Assembly: GCA_038217425.1 (NCBI GenBank)
Contig: JBBQPM010000015.1
Location: 1-60,866 of the forward strand
From: JAIEPT01 sp038217425
Lineage (GTDB): Bacteria > Planctomycetota > Planctomycetia > Gemmatales > Gemmataceae
Direction of reading: 5' to 3'
Length of the DNA stretch: 60,866 bases
The notes beneath the pieces were generated by a model. It was not told the origin of the DNA, did not search any database, and saw nothing but the letters and a program-made list of their open reading frames with translations. The translations under genes and the position numbers were made by a program. Shown in pieces: positions 43,541 to 55,547 of this stretch (the first letter of the stretch is position 1; every line of letters starts with the position of its first letter).

Positions 43541-43984
43541 CTATTTCGCGTCGCGCGGGTTGGCGACGAGCCGTGCGATCGCTTCGATCTCCAGGACGTG
43601 AATGATCTGACCCGGCAACTTGTAAACGCCCATGACGAGTCCCGACGCCGCCTCACCCAACGGCAGCGACGGCGGCTCGAACGACGCTTCGTCCACCGCG
43701 AGCACTTCCCCCACGCGATCCACGAGGAGCGCCATCATCTCGTCGCCGTCGCGCAGAATCAGCGGGATCGAGGCGTTTGGGTTGGGCGGAAGCTGCAGGC
43801 ATTGCCGCAGATCGATGGCCGCGACGATTTGGCCGCGCAGGTTGATGAGCCCGCGCACGAACCGCGAGGCGAGCGGCACCGCGGTCAAGGGCTGGGCCGG
43901 GAGCGCCTCCTGGACCTTGCGCACATCGATGCCGCAGAACAGGGATTCGACGTAGACGGTGCAGAGTTGACGTTCGTCGTTCAT
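43541..43984 (-). CDS. cheW: CheW-like chemotaxis adaptor
   Basis: A 147-residue CheW-domain protein that would couple chemoreceptors to the CheA kinase. Typical segments are IDVRKVQEAL, RGLINLRGQIVAAIDLRQCL, MMALLVDRVGEVLAVD and GVYKLPGQIIHVLEIEAIA. It is a single domain of normal length. It lies 22 bases downstream of the MATE gene on the same strand and is convergent with the second sulfatase. There are no other chemotaxis genes in the window, so its signalling partner is elsewhere. Confidence 0.9.
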   Translation of the reverse strand: MNDERQLCTVYVESLFCGIDVRKVQEALPAQPLTAVPLASRFVRGLINLRGQIVAAIDLRQCLQLPPNPNASIPLILRDGDEMMALLVDRVGEVLAVDEASFEPPSLPLGEAASGLVMGVYKLPGQIIHVLEIEAIARLVANPRDAK

Positions 43985-44006
43985 GTTTCAAGCCCCTGAA
44001 AACCCT

Positions 44007-45389
44007 TTAATGCGTCGGTGCCGACTCGATCACGCGCATCGACTTCCACTTCCCGGTGCGAAAGCGCCAGGTGAAACAGACCGCCATCGCCAGAATGTGC
44101 GCCGACGCGAAGACCCACGCCCAGAGCAGGTCGGCACGTAACCACACCACCAGCGCCGTCGGCAATACCATGATCGGCCAGGCGAGTGCGAACGTCAGCG
44201 CCGTCACGAAACGCGTGTCCCCGGCTCCTCGCAGCGCCATCGCAAACGTCACGTTCACCGCATCCGCCAACGAATAGACTGCCACGCACATGAGCAGCCT
44301 CGGCACCAACACGGCAATCTCGTCGAAGTTCGAATCGGGCTTGCGAAACAGCTCGACCAACACGTGCGGAAAGACCAGGTAGATCACCGCGATGACGCAC
44401 ATGTAGCCGAACACCCAGCGCAGGCCGGTGTAGGTCGACTTCTCGGCCAGGTCGGGACGATTGCCGCCGAGCCGTTGGCCCACGAGGATGCTGACGGCTT
44501 GGCCCATGCCCATCATCGGCAGGAAGGCAACCATGTTGAAACGGATAGCGAGCGTGGTGGCGCCCATCGGCGCGTCGCCCAGTCGGCCGATCATCTGCAC
44601 GAAAAGGTTAAAAACCATGACGTCGAGAAAGACCTGCATCCCCGCCGGGCCGCCAAAACGCATCAGCCGGGCGAAGAGGTCGCGTTCGAAACGCCAACCC
44701 GAGGCAGTGGCGAACTCCGCGCGATACCGGCGCTGCAAGAAAAGCCCCACGGCCAGCAGCGCCGACGCCCAAGACCCGGCGACCGTCGCCCAGCCGGCGC
44801 CTTCGATCCCCAGTTCCGGAAACCCCGCCTTACCAAAAATAAGCGGCAGCGATAGCGCCACGTTGACTGCGGTCCCAAACGCTTCGATGCCGAGTACGGT
44901 CCAGGTTTGCCCGCGTCCGGAATAAAACCCGTTCACGGCGCTCATGATCAGCATCGGCATCGCCGCGTACGTCAGGCATTGCAGGTACGTGACTTCGAGC
45001 GGTTGCAGTTCCTGGCTGTGCCCCCCCATGGCGATGAGATACGGCGCCGCGGGGACCATGAGCAAAAACAGCAAGCCGGCGAGGATCGAGAAGTGAATCC
45101 CCTGCCAAACTGCCAGCCCGACGCGTCCGGGACGTTGGGCGCCGGTGTACTGGGCGACGAACGTCGACGTGTATCCCGCGGTCACCTGCAGGAGCGCGAA
45201 GCCTTGCCAGTACCACATGACGGCCGGGAACGACGCGGTCATCTCCAGTTCGCTGTGCCGGGACAGGAGCACGGTGTCAACGAGCACCTGCACTGTCATG
45301 AAACTTTGACTGACGACGAGCGGGGCCGCGAGGTTAAGGAGTTCGCGACTACCGCCGGCGTCCTTTTCTACGGGAGATTCCACGAGCAC
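44007..45389 (-). CDS. MATE family multidrug/Na+ (H+) antiporter
   Basis: A 460-residue inner-membrane protein with about 12 helices in two homologous halves. Diagnostic stretches are LAAPLVVSQSFMTVQVLVDT near the N terminus, YWQGFALLQVTAGYTSTFVA, GPAGMQVFLDVMVFNLFVQM starting the second half, and MGMGQAVSILVGQRLGGNRP. It would export organic cations or other compounds in exchange for Na+ or H+. It is cotranscribed with the CheW gene by position, which I cannot explain functionally. Confidence 0.9.
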   Translation of the reverse strand: MLVESPVEKDAGGSRELLNLAAPLVVSQSFMTVQVLVDTVLLSRHSELEMTASFPAVMWYWQGFALLQVTAGYTSTFVAQYTGAQRPGRVGLAVWQGIHFSILAGLLFLLMVPAAPYLIAMGGHSQELQPLEVTYLQCLTYAAMPMLIMSAVNGFYSGRGQTWTVLGIEAFGTAVNVALSLPLIFGKAGFPELGIEGAGWATVAGSWASALLAVGLFLQRRYRAEFATASGWRFERDLFARLMRFGGPAGMQVFLDVMVFNLFVQMIGRLGDAPMGATTLAIRFNMVAFLPMMGMGQAVSILVGQRLGGNRPDLAEKSTYTGLRWVFGYMCVIAVIYLVFPHVLVELFRKPDSNFDEIAVLVPRLLMCVAVYSLADAVNVTFAMALRGAGDTRFVTALTFALAWPIMVLPTALVVWLRADLLWAWVFASAHILAMAVCFTWRFRTGKWKSMRVIESAPTH

Positions 45390-45471
45390 ATCCCTGGGAC
45401 AAACGGATCGGGCGTTCAGTCAGGATACGAGCCCAAAGCTGCGGGTTCGGAGAAAAACTTCGCACGTCCGT

Positions 45472-45500
45472 TTGCGTTTGCCCAAAAACAATCCTATGCT
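45472..45500 (+). promoter_or_regulatory. Candidate promoter of the kinase gene
   Basis: TTGCGT (45472-45477) and TATGCT (45495-45500) are 17 bases apart in the divergent gap between the MATE and kinase genes. The predicted leader to the ATG at 45616 is about 110 bases. Confidence 0.38.
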
Positions 45501-45615
45501 TTCCCAAGAGGCGTTCCCTTCCCCTCCGCGCCTCCTCGGAATAGACGGTCTTTTGGTCTCTCGGTCGCTTGGCGGTTCCCTCCCGCATGCGCAGTAGGAA
45601 GAGGCATGCTTCCCC

Positions 45616-46875
45616 ATGAACATCGTCTCCAGCATCATGCTGATCGATGCGCTCCGCGATTCCGTTCTTCTCACGCCTAACCAGTTGGAAGAATGCAATC
45701 GAATCGCGCGCGGTCACGAAGGCAAGGCCCATGCCCTGGCCAAGCTCATGGTCCAACGCGGCTGGCTCACCGTCTATCAAATGAATCAAGTTCTCTCCGG
45801 CAAAGTCAAAGACCTTCAGCTCGGCCCTTACCTCATCAGCGATAAGCTCGGGCAGGGCGGACTCTCCCAGGTCTACAAGGCCTGGCACACCGAACTCGGT
45901 TGGCACGTCGCCCTCAAGGTCATCAAGCCCGAAATCCTGTCCAATGCCGAGGGAAAGCAGCAGTTCCTCCAGGAAATGGAAGCGATGGCCCTGCTCGATC
46001 ATCCCAACATCGTGCAGTTCTGCGATGCCGACCAGGCGGGGGATTACTTCTACTTCGCGATGGAGTACGTCGAAGGGACTGATCTGGGCAAAGCCGTCCG
46101 CCTCTCGGGCCCGCTGCCCATCGCCGAGGCGTGCGATTACGTCCGTCAGGTGGCGCTTGGTTTGCAGCACGCGCACGAGCGCAATCTCGTGCATCGCGAT
46201 ATCAAGCCGGTCAATCTCTTCCTCGTCCAAGAAGTCGGCGCCGACAAGGGGAGCCACTCGGAGCTGAACATTACGCTGAAGCCGCACAATCAAGTCAAGA
46301 TCCTCGACTGGGGTTTGGCGGGTCTGCGGTTCCCAAAGAACCTCAATCAGCCGCAGCTGTTGGAGAACATCGCCAAGGGGATCATCGGGACCGCGGATTA
46401 TTTGTCGCCGGAACAGGCGCGGAACGCCAATACGGTCGACATTCGCGGCGATCTTTATAGCCTGGGCTGCACGTTTTATTACTTGCTGACAGGGGATCCG
46501 CCGTTCCCGCAGGGGACGCTGATGCAGAAGATTTTGCAGCATCAGACGGCAGAGCCGGCACCGATCCACACGTATCGCGAAGACGTGCCGTCGGGCGTGG
46601 TGGACATAATGAAGCGGATGATGGCGAAGAATCCGGACGCCCGGTTTCGCACGCCGGCGGCGCTGGCGATGGCGCTGTTGCCCTTCGCACGCGATCGGAC
46701 CCCGACTTCAGGGCATCGCAAGATCAAGCTCGGCAAAAAAGCCCCGTCGCCCGCCGGCCGCGATGAGACCCCTTTGCCGCAAGCGATGGGGGGCAAGCCG
46801 GGCAAACCGGTCGTGCGTCTGCTCAAGGCCGGCCCGGCACGCAACGCGCCGCCGTCGGATACGGCGTATCCGTAA
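45616..46875 (+). CDS. Ser/Thr protein kinase (PknB-like), cytoplasmic
   Basis: A 419-residue kinase. Residues 1-70 are a helical domain that recurs before planctomycete kinase domains (LTPNQLEECNRIA, KLMVQRGWLTVYQMNQVLSG). The kinase domain has the glycine loop LGQGGLSQVYKA, Lys in HVALKVIKPE, catalytic loop HRDIKPVN and a metal-binding DWGLAG where DFG is usual. GTADYLSPEQARN is the activation-segment motif and DIRGDLYSLGCTFYYLLTG follows. There is no membrane helix or sensor domain after the kinase; the last 60 residues are basic and Pro-rich. Targets are unknown. Confidence 0.93.
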   Translation: MNIVSSIMLIDALRDSVLLTPNQLEECNRIARGHEGKAHALAKLMVQRGWLTVYQMNQVLSGKVKDLQLGPYLISDKLGQGGLSQVYKAWHTELGWHVALKVIKPEILSNAEGKQQFLQEMEAMALLDHPNIVQFCDADQAGDYFYFAMEYVEGTDLGKAVRLSGPLPIAEACDYVRQVALGLQHAHERNLVHRDIKPVNLFLVQEVGADKGSHSELNITLKPHNQVKILDWGLAGLRFPKNLNQPQLLENIAKGIIGTADYLSPEQARNANTVDIRGDLYSLGCTFYYLLTGDPPFPQGTLMQKILQHQTAEPAPIHTYREDVPSGVVDIMKRMMAKNPDARFRTPAALAMALLPFARDRTPTSGHRKIKLGKKAPSPAGRDETPLPQAMGGKPGKPVVRLLKAGPARNAPPSDTAYP

Positions 46876-47022
46876 CCTCTCGGTCGGCTTCATGATTTCT
46901 CTCCGTAATCCCGTCATCAATGCGCTGCGGGTTACGAAGTCATAGCTTGCCCGCGCTAGCCAAAGCGGACGACGGCGCGACCTCATGCCTGCCCTTGCCA
47001 AAGAGGAAGCTGGCGGGCATTC

Positions 47023-47055
47023 GTACCGGGGGACTCGAACGGTCCCCCCGTCGCC
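47023..47055. repeat. Single copy of repeat family C
   Basis: GTACCGGGGGACTC followed by a GTCCCCC-type complement forms a short hairpin and matches the right arm of the repeat at 13146-13175. It sits just after the DUF1549/1553 gene stop and before the convergent kinase stop. Confidence 0.55.
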
Positions 47056-47058
47056 GAC

Positions 47059-49500
<2,442 letters not shown>

Positions 49501-49594
49501 GATTGGCGACCTCGGCAGGCAGGAAGAGCAGGAAGGCAGGATACCCTTATGTTGAGGGAACGCAGGGCGTTTGTCAAGAACGGCTTACCGGGAA

Positions 49595-50416
49595 TCACGA
49601 CCGCAGATCCGCCGCCCGCAGCAAACGATCCGTCTGCTCGTACGCTTCGCGCACCCACTCGACGATCTGGGACGGCTCCGGCGAATACTCCAGCTCGATG
49701 CTAATGGCCCCGTCGATTCCGAGGGCCTTGATCTCGCGCAGGTACGGCGCGAAGTCCATCACGCCGCGGCCCGGCGGCAGGTCGCCGTGCACTTTGCCGT
49801 CGCAATCGCTCAGATGGACGTGGATCGCCTTCCCTTTGAGGCGCCGCAACTCCTCCGGCTTCGTCCCCGCGAGTTCCAGATGCGAGATGTCGATGTTCGC
49901 CCGCACCGAAAGTTGACCGACGGCATCGATGAATTTCACCATCGACGTCACGTCGTTGAGCAGCGACAGCTTGAACGGCTCGAGTTCCAGGGCGATCTCG
50001 ATCCCCAGGTCGCTGGCGTACTTGCCGAGTTCGCGGACGTTCTTCACCGCGGTCTGCCACTGTTCGGCCGGCGGAATGACCTGGCGTTCCCAGATGTATT
50101 CGCCGAGCACGAGCAGCAGATTCTTGGCTTCGAACTCGCGCACCAGATCGAGATACGCCCGGCAGCGCTGCAGATGAAAGCGCTGTACGCTCGGGTTGAA
50201 GTCGATCAGCCCGACGGCGACGCAGGCGACGCTCACGATTGGCAGCTGCACGCGTTCGCATTCCTTGCGGATGAGAATGCGTTCCTTGACGTCGATGTCG
50301 AGCGGGTCGGCGAAGATGTCGATCGTGTCGAAGCCGATCTCCTTCGTCATGCGGATGCCGAAGGAGGTATCGCGTCCCGCCTGTGCCCACGCGGAGTTGA
50401 TGAGGCCGAGCTTCAT
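49595..50416 (-). CDS. Sugar phosphate isomerase/epimerase-like TIM barrel
   Basis: A 273-residue protein of the xylose-isomerase-like (AP endonuclease family 2) fold. Metal-binding residues of the barrel are visible: ALELEPF (Glu), NIDISHLELAG (Asp and His), IHVHLSDCDGKVHGD (His, Asp) and ISIELEYSPEP (Glu). It is predicted to isomerise or epimerise a keto-sugar or inositol derivative in the cytoplasm. It begins 3 bases after the FG-GAP gene ends, so the two are in one operon. The substrate cannot be deduced. Confidence 0.88.
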   Translation of the reverse strand: MKLGLINSAWAQAGRDTSFGIRMTKEIGFDTIDIFADPLDIDVKERILIRKECERVQLPIVSVACVAVGLIDFNPSVQRFHLQRCRAYLDLVREFEAKNLLLVLGEYIWERQVIPPAEQWQTAVKNVRELGKYASDLGIEIALELEPFKLSLLNDVTSMVKFIDAVGQLSVRANIDISHLELAGTKPEELRRLKGKAIHVHLSDCDGKVHGDLPPGRGVMDFAPYLREIKALGIDGAISIELEYSPEPSQIVEWVREAYEQTDRLLRAADLRS

Positions 50417-50419
50417 GCG

Positions 50420-51901
50420 TCACTCCTTGCGGACCATCGCGGGGCTCTGGATGAAGATGAAGATGCCTTTCTTGTTGGAGACGGCGATATCGGGTTTGCC
50501 GTCGCCGTCGATGTCGCCGATGGCGAACTGCGTGCCGATGCCGGAATCGTCGTCGATCTCGAAAGGGACGAAGCTGGTGACGCCGTCTTTGCCCTTGACG
50601 CCGCGGAACCAGAAGAGGAAAGCCGGATCGTTGGGATGATCGTCGCCGCCGGGCCCATGCGCCCAGAAGCGCCGTCCGGTGACGAGATCCTTGACGCCGT
50701 CGCCGTCGATGTCCACAAAGTGGAGAGCGTGCGTCTGGCCGGGGAGGGCGAAGAGCTTGCGATTGCCCAGCACGATGGTGAACTTCCCTTTCTCGTTCGC
50801 ACCGACGCCGAGTTCGAATCCGGGATGCCGATGTTTTTCGATAAAGGATGCGATGGGAAGTTCGGCGAGCGCTCCCGAGATTAACTTATCGCGAAACGGG
50901 TCATTGCGTCGTTCTGCATCTCGCGCGTATTGGCAAAGATCGCCGTTCAATCGCCAGGGGACTTGCTTGTTATCGAGTCGAGCCTTGGAGATCGTCTTGT
51001 AAAGGTCGGCTTCCTCTTTCGTGAGTTTGTGATCGACGGTTTCCTTGGCGAGTTCCGCGGGTGTCGGGAAGAACTTCTGCTGCACGAACGTCTCTCCCCT
51101 GCGTTGATGCCACCACATCCCCGTGTTGTGGGCCGACGACGCGAGGATGTCGTTCTTGCCGTCGCCGTCGACGTCGAACGCGTACATGTCAGCGCAGGCC
51201 GGCACGTTCAGCGGATGAAACTTCCACGGCTCTTCGCTGAGTATCGCGGGTTGCTCCCACCAGCCGTTGCTGCACATCACGTCGTTTTTGCCGTCGCCGT
51301 TCACGTCGCCGACGCCGAGGCCGTGGGCGAACATATGGGTGCCGGGCTGCCCCTTCTTCGGGTCGGCCGACTTGCCGCTGACGGAGACGCGCGTCCAGGG
51401 CTTGGTGACGTCGGCGCCCGGCGGGAAGTAGCACATCTCGCCGCGATGGCCCATGACGAGCACGCGCTTGCCCGTCTTCAGTAGATCCGCGTAGAGCGGC
51501 GTTTCGTTGCAGGCGTTGTCATTGATGACGTAGGGGATCCACTTCGCCTCGGTCTTGCCCGGGTTCTTGAACCAGTAGCAAGGCTTGCCTGGAAAGGGAA
51601 TGACGATCACATCGGGATAGCGGTCGCCGTCGAGGTCTTCTGCGAACACGCCGAACGATTCGCTATAGACGTTCGCGTTGCCCTTGCGAAAGTCCTTATC
51701 GTCGCGAATGACGTGCATCTTCCAGGTCGGCGCCTCGAACCAGACTTCGCCCGCGATGATATCGGCTTTGCCGTCGAGATTGACGTCCGCGATGGCGCAG
51801 CCCTCGGAGCGGAACTTGGTGTCGAGCACCGTTTTCTTCCAGGTGATCGGCTGGGCGCCGACGGCGCCCGCGCAGAGGAAGAGACACAGGAGAGATCGCA
51901 T
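50420..51901 (-). CDS. Secreted FG-GAP/VCBS-repeat protein
   Basis: A 493-residue exported protein (signal peptide RSLLCLFLCAGAVGA). It contains repeated calcium-binding-like blade motifs: ADVNLDGKADIIAGEVWFE, EDLDGDRYPDVIVIPFPGKP, GDVNGDGKNDVMCSNGWWE, DVDGDGKNDILASS and GDIDGDGKPDIAVSN. This predicts a seven-bladed integrin-type propeller. Blades in the middle are separated by a helical insert (about 290-350). A role in binding a partner or ligand outside the cell is inferred. It is upstream of and coupled to the TIM-barrel gene. Confidence 0.85.
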   Translation of the reverse strand: MRSLLCLFLCAGAVGAQPITWKKTVLDTKFRSEGCAIADVNLDGKADIIAGEVWFEAPTWKMHVIRDDKDFRKGNANVYSESFGVFAEDLDGDRYPDVIVIPFPGKPCYWFKNPGKTEAKWIPYVINDNACNETPLYADLLKTGKRVLVMGHRGEMCYFPPGADVTKPWTRVSVSGKSADPKKGQPGTHMFAHGLGVGDVNGDGKNDVMCSNGWWEQPAILSEEPWKFHPLNVPACADMYAFDVDGDGKNDILASSAHNTGMWWHQRRGETFVQQKFFPTPAELAKETVDHKLTKEEADLYKTISKARLDNKQVPWRLNGDLCQYARDAERRNDPFRDKLISGALAELPIASFIEKHRHPGFELGVGANEKGKFTIVLGNRKLFALPGQTHALHFVDIDGDGVKDLVTGRRFWAHGPGGDDHPNDPAFLFWFRGVKGKDGVTSFVPFEIDDDSGIGTQFAIGDIDGDGKPDIAVSNKKGIFIFIQSPAMVRKE

Positions 51902-51933
51902 GGGAGATGCCTCGGTAAAGTGATGTCTTCAAT

Positions 51934-52049
51934 CGAAAGCCCAGGGATGGCTATCCCTGGGGAAGTGCCAGGGAACGTCATTTTTCTGCGTGGCGCCAGC
52001 AAATCTCGACTCGGGCGCGTCCCCAGGGATAGCTATCCCTGGGCTTTCG
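51934..52049. repeat. Inverted repeat, family A
   Basis: Arms 51934-51962 and 52021-52049 are near-identical inverted copies of the family A unit, separated by 58 bases. They fill the gap between the hydroxyacid dehydrogenase stop and the FG-GAP gene start. Confidence 0.82.
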
Positions 52050-52053
52050 CCGA

Positions 52054-53034
52054 CTACCACTTAAACTTCGCCTGCACCGCCGGGTTGACAACCTTCTCCG
52101 TCGGCCATTCGCCCTTGCTGCAAGAAATGATCGCCTGGGCGGCGGAGTACGCCATGTCGTCGCGCGATTGCAAATCGACTCCCGCGGCGTGCGGCGTCAG
52201 CACCACGTTGTCCAGTTTGTAGAACGGATGCTCGCCCGGCGGTTCCGTCTCGAACACGTCGAGCCCGGCGCCCGCGATCTTCCTCGCCTTCAAGACCTCC
52301 AGCAAGTCCACTTCGTTCACCAACCCGCCGCGCGCAGTGTTGATCAGGAACGAGGTCGGCTTCATCTTGGCCAGCGAATTTTTGTTGATCAGGTGCTTCG
52401 ACTCGGCCAGCACCGGCATGTGCAGCGTCAGGTAATCCGACTGGGCGAGAATCTGGTCCCAGGTCACTTGCTCGATGCCGTACTGCTTGTTGAACGCGGC
52501 ATCGGGATACGGGTCGTAACCGAGAAGCTTCATGCCGAAGCAATGGCCGCGAATCGCGACCGCCTTGCCGATGCGTCCCAAACCGGCGACGCCGAGCGTT
52601 CGGCCACGCAGCGGCAACGTCGTCTTTCTCGGCCATTTGTTGACGACGGTTCCCTGATGCTGATTGATCAGATCCTTGGCGAGCGCAAGGATCAGGCAGA
52701 ACGTATGCTCGGCGACGGCGTCGTGATTCGTGTTGGGCGTGATCGTGACGGCGACGCCGGCGTTGGTGGCTGCGGCACAATCGACGGCGTCGAAACCGAC
52801 GCCGGCACGGGCCACCACTTTGAGCTGCGGATGGGCGGCGAAAACCTTTGTCGTGTACGGCTCCGAACCGGCGATCACGCCGGAGATGCCGGGGAGCAGG
52901 TCGATCAGCTCATTCTCGGAGATCATGCCGCGTTTGGTCGGGAAGACGAGGTCGAAGCCCGCGTCCTCCAGCGCTTTTTTGAAGGACGCTTCGAGGCCGA
53001 AGAGCTGCACCGGCGCGATCAGAACTTTTGGCAT
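52054..53034 (-). CDS. D-2-hydroxyacid dehydrogenase (phosphoglycerate dehydrogenase-like)
   Basis: A 326-residue NAD-dependent dehydrogenase. VARAGVGFDAVD carries the substrate Arg region, LGVAGLGRIGKAVA is the Rossmann GxGxxG, FLINTARGGLVNE has the second Arg, GLDVFETEPP the Glu and VVLTPHAAG the catalytic His. It could oxidise 3-phosphoglycerate in serine synthesis or act on another 2-hydroxyacid. At 326 residues it lacks the C-terminal ACT or ASB regulatory domain of many SerA enzymes. It is downstream of thrS on the same strand (78 bases, with repeat B between). Confidence 0.9.
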   Translation of the reverse strand: MPKVLIAPVQLFGLEASFKKALEDAGFDLVFPTKRGMISENELIDLLPGISGVIAGSEPYTTKVFAAHPQLKVVARAGVGFDAVDCAAATNAGVAVTITPNTNHDAVAEHTFCLILALAKDLINQHQGTVVNKWPRKTTLPLRGRTLGVAGLGRIGKAVAIRGHCFGMKLLGYDPYPDAAFNKQYGIEQVTWDQILAQSDYLTLHMPVLAESKHLINKNSLAKMKPTSFLINTARGGLVNEVDLLEVLKARKIAGAGLDVFETEPPGEHPFYKLDNVVLTPHAAGVDLQSRDDMAYSAAQAIISCSKGEWPTEKVVNPAVQAKFKW

Positions 53035-53047
53035 GTGTTCCTCGAGT

Positions 53048-53108
53048 GTTTAGCCGCCGCGCCCTCGCGGCGCGAATCGTCCACGCCGCGCGGGCGCGGC
53101 GGCTAAAC
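53048..53108. repeat. Inverted repeat, family B
   Basis: 17-base perfect arms (53048-53064 and 53092-53108) flank a 27-base centre that itself contains CGCGGCG/CGCCGCG pairing. The arms share GTTTAGCCGCCGCGCC with 25808-25844. It lies directly after the thrS stop and may end that transcript. Confidence 0.82.
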
Positions 53109-53112
53109 GGGG

Positions 53113-55311
53113 TTATAATTTCCGCGTTTTCACCTCGGCCGACAACCGTGCGGCAAATTCCGCGATCGGCACGGCGCCCAAATCGCCTTCCGCTCGCGCC
53201 CGCACCGCCACCGTCCCGGCCGACGCTTCCTTGTCCCCCACGACGAGCATGTACGGGATCTTGTCGAGCTGCGCCTCGCGGATCTTGGCGCCAATCTTAT
53301 CGGAACGGTAGTCACCCGCCACGCGAAATCCGTGGCCCTGCAACTCTGCTTCGACCTTCTTGCCGTACTCCGCGAACTTGTCGCTCACTGTCAGAATGCG
53401 GACCTGTTCGGGCGCCAGCCAGGCGGGGAAGGCGCCGGCGAAGTGCTCGATCAGGATGCCCATGAAACGTTCCATGCTGCCGAACGGCGCGCGATGGAGC
53501 ATGATCGGGCGATGAGCCTTGTTGTCCGCCCCGATGTACTCGAGGTTGAACCGCTTCGGCAAATTGTAATCGAGCTGCACGGTGCCGAGCTGCCACTCCC
53601 GGCCGATGCAATCCTTGACGACGAAGTCGATTTTGGGACCGTAAAACGCCGCCTCGCCTTCCTCGGCGGTGTAGTTCATGCCGAGCTTCTTGACGACGCT
53701 CTCAAGCGCGTTCTGAGCGTTATTCCAGTCTTCGTCGCTGCCAACGTACTTGTTGCTCTTCGGATCGCGGAAGCCCAGGCGGACTCGATAATCGGTCAGG
53801 CCGAGCGTGTTGAAGATGAACAGCACCAGCTCGATGTTGGCCCGCAGTTCCGATTCGACTTGCTCGGGCGTGATGAAAAGATGGGCGTCGTCCTGGGTGA
53901 AGCCGCGGACGCGGGTCATGCCGTTGAGCTCGCCGGTCTGCTCGAAGCGGTAGACGGTGCCGAACTCGGCGAGCCGGACGGGGAGATCGCGGTAGCTGTG
54001 CGGCTCCGCCTTGTAGATGTGGATGTGATGCGGACAGTTCATCGGCTTGAGCAAGAAGCCTTCTTGCTCCGAGAGCCAGGCAAGCAGCGCGTCGGAACGC
54101 TCCTTGGTCGTCTTCGCATCGCGGTAGGCGGGCAGATCGACGCTGATGCTCTTGAGTAATTCAAGGCCGAACTGGTAGGCGCGTTCCAGCTTCTCTTCTT
54201 GCGTCTTGGCTTCCAGGTATTCTTTCGGGACGAGATGGGCAGACTTCATGTATTCGACGTATTCGTGTTCACGCTTCTCATCGACGACGCCGAGTGCGAG
54301 GCGGTACTGGATTAAATCGATGGTGCCGGCCGCGGGGCGCGCGTACATCGGCGGGAACTGCGCGTCGCGGTAGTACGGGAAGTGGCCGCTGATGCGGTAC
54401 AGCTCCAGTCGGCCGATGTGCGGCGTGTAGACCGGGGTGTAGCCGAGCTTGATCAGTTCGTCCTTGATGAAACTCTCGAGGATGCCGCGGACGACTGCTC
54501 CCTTGGGCATCCACAGAATCAAGCCGCTGCCGACGAGCGGGCTGATGGTGAAGAGCTTGAGCTGCTTGCCGAGCGTGCGATGATCCCGTTTCTTCGCCTC
54601 TTCGATCAGCTTCAAGTACGCGTCGAGATCCTTCTGATTGAAGAACGCGGTGGCGTACAGCCGCTGAAGTTGCGGGCGCGTCGAATCGTTCTTCCAGTAC
54701 GCCCCGGCGATGCTCATGAGCTTGAAGGCGCCGACTCGGCCCGCGTGCGGAATGTGCGGCCCACGGCACAGGTCGATGAACTCCCCCTGCCGATAGAAGC
54801 TTAAGCTCGGATACTTCTTGAGGTCGTCGTCAATGTGCTCGACCTTGAAGTCCTGCTTCATGTCGCGCACCAGTTCGCGTCCTTCGTCGACGGAACGCTC
54901 AAAGCGTTCGAACGGCTCGGCGAGGGCGATGATCTTCTTCATCTCCTCTTCGATGCGCGGGAAATCTTCCTCGCGGATCGGCGTCGGCGAATGGATGTCG
55001 TAGTAGAAGCCGGTTTCGAGCGGCGGGCCGAACGCGAGTTGAACGCCGGGAAAAAGTCTCACGACGGCGCGGGCCATGATGTGCGCGGAACTGTGCCGGA
55101 GCACCTCGAGCGCCTCGGCGTCCTTTTCGGTGAGGATCTGGAAGCTGTGCTCGCCGTCGAGTTCGGCCGTGAGATCGACGACGTTGCCGTCGACCTTGGC
55201 GGCAACGGCGTCCTTGGCGAGGCGTTTGCCGATCGATTCGGCGATCTGCTTGCCGGTGGTCCCGGCGGGGTACTCGCGGGCCGATCCGTCGGGGAGTTTC
55301 AAGGTGAGCAT
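53113..55311 (-). CDS. thrS: Threonyl-tRNA synthetase with a large internal insertion
   Basis: A 732-residue class II aminoacyl-tRNA synthetase; most bacterial ThrRSs have about 640 residues. The start is the ATG at 55311, 6 bases after AGGA. The TGS domain is residues 1-65, and the editing domain has HSSAHIMARAV and LCRGPHIPHAG. The catalytic core has zinc ligands in KPMNCPHH, FTQDDAHLF and MLHRAPFGSMERF. The anticodon-binding domain ends the protein. A charged helical insertion of about 90 residues (about 323-414) separates PYYRDAQFPPMY from EGFLLKPMNC. The gene is upstream of the hydroxyacid dehydrogenase. Confidence 0.95.
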   Translation of the reverse strand: MLTLKLPDGSAREYPAGTTGKQIAESIGKRLAKDAVAAKVDGNVVDLTAELDGEHSFQILTEKDAEALEVLRHSSAHIMARAVVRLFPGVQLAFGPPLETGFYYDIHSPTPIREEDFPRIEEEMKKIIALAEPFERFERSVDEGRELVRDMKQDFKVEHIDDDLKKYPSLSFYRQGEFIDLCRGPHIPHAGRVGAFKLMSIAGAYWKNDSTRPQLQRLYATAFFNQKDLDAYLKLIEEAKKRDHRTLGKQLKLFTISPLVGSGLILWMPKGAVVRGILESFIKDELIKLGYTPVYTPHIGRLELYRISGHFPYYRDAQFPPMYARPAAGTIDLIQYRLALGVVDEKREHEYVEYMKSAHLVPKEYLEAKTQEEKLERAYQFGLELLKSISVDLPAYRDAKTTKERSDALLAWLSEQEGFLLKPMNCPHHIHIYKAEPHSYRDLPVRLAEFGTVYRFEQTGELNGMTRVRGFTQDDAHLFITPEQVESELRANIELVLFIFNTLGLTDYRVRLGFRDPKSNKYVGSDEDWNNAQNALESVVKKLGMNYTAEEGEAAFYGPKIDFVVKDCIGREWQLGTVQLDYNLPKRFNLEYIGADNKAHRPIMLHRAPFGSMERFMGILIEHFAGAFPAWLAPEQVRILTVSDKFAEYGKKVEAELQGHGFRVAGDYRSDKIGAKIREAQLDKIPYMLVVGDKEASAGTVAVRARAEGDLGAVPIAEFAARLSAEVKTRKL

Positions 55312-55338
55312 GTGCATTCCTGGAAGCGAAAACGATTC

Positions 55339-55433
55339 GCCACAGAGAGCACAGAGGACGCAGAGAAAGAAATGCAGGAGCGACGACGTCTCTCCGCTCT
55401 TTTTTCCTCTGTGTCCTCTGTGATCTCTGTGGC
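55339..55433. repeat. Inverted repeat, family E (CACAGAGG type)
   Basis: Arms 55339-55368 and 55402-55433 contain mutually complementary runs such as CACAGAGAGCACAGAGGACG and its reverse complement with few mismatches. It lies upstream of thrS, close to its start. Such CACAGAGG palindromes are known as dispersed repeats in diverse soil and aquatic bacteria. Confidence 0.75.
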
Positions 55434-55547
55434 TTCCTAAATTCCTTTCCCTCATTATGGCCAAAAAACAGCGAGCGGCGAGTGTTGAACATCGTGGGGC
55501 CCCACGCTGCTCGCCATCGCCGCTCGCTGCGGTGCAGACAGGACGTC

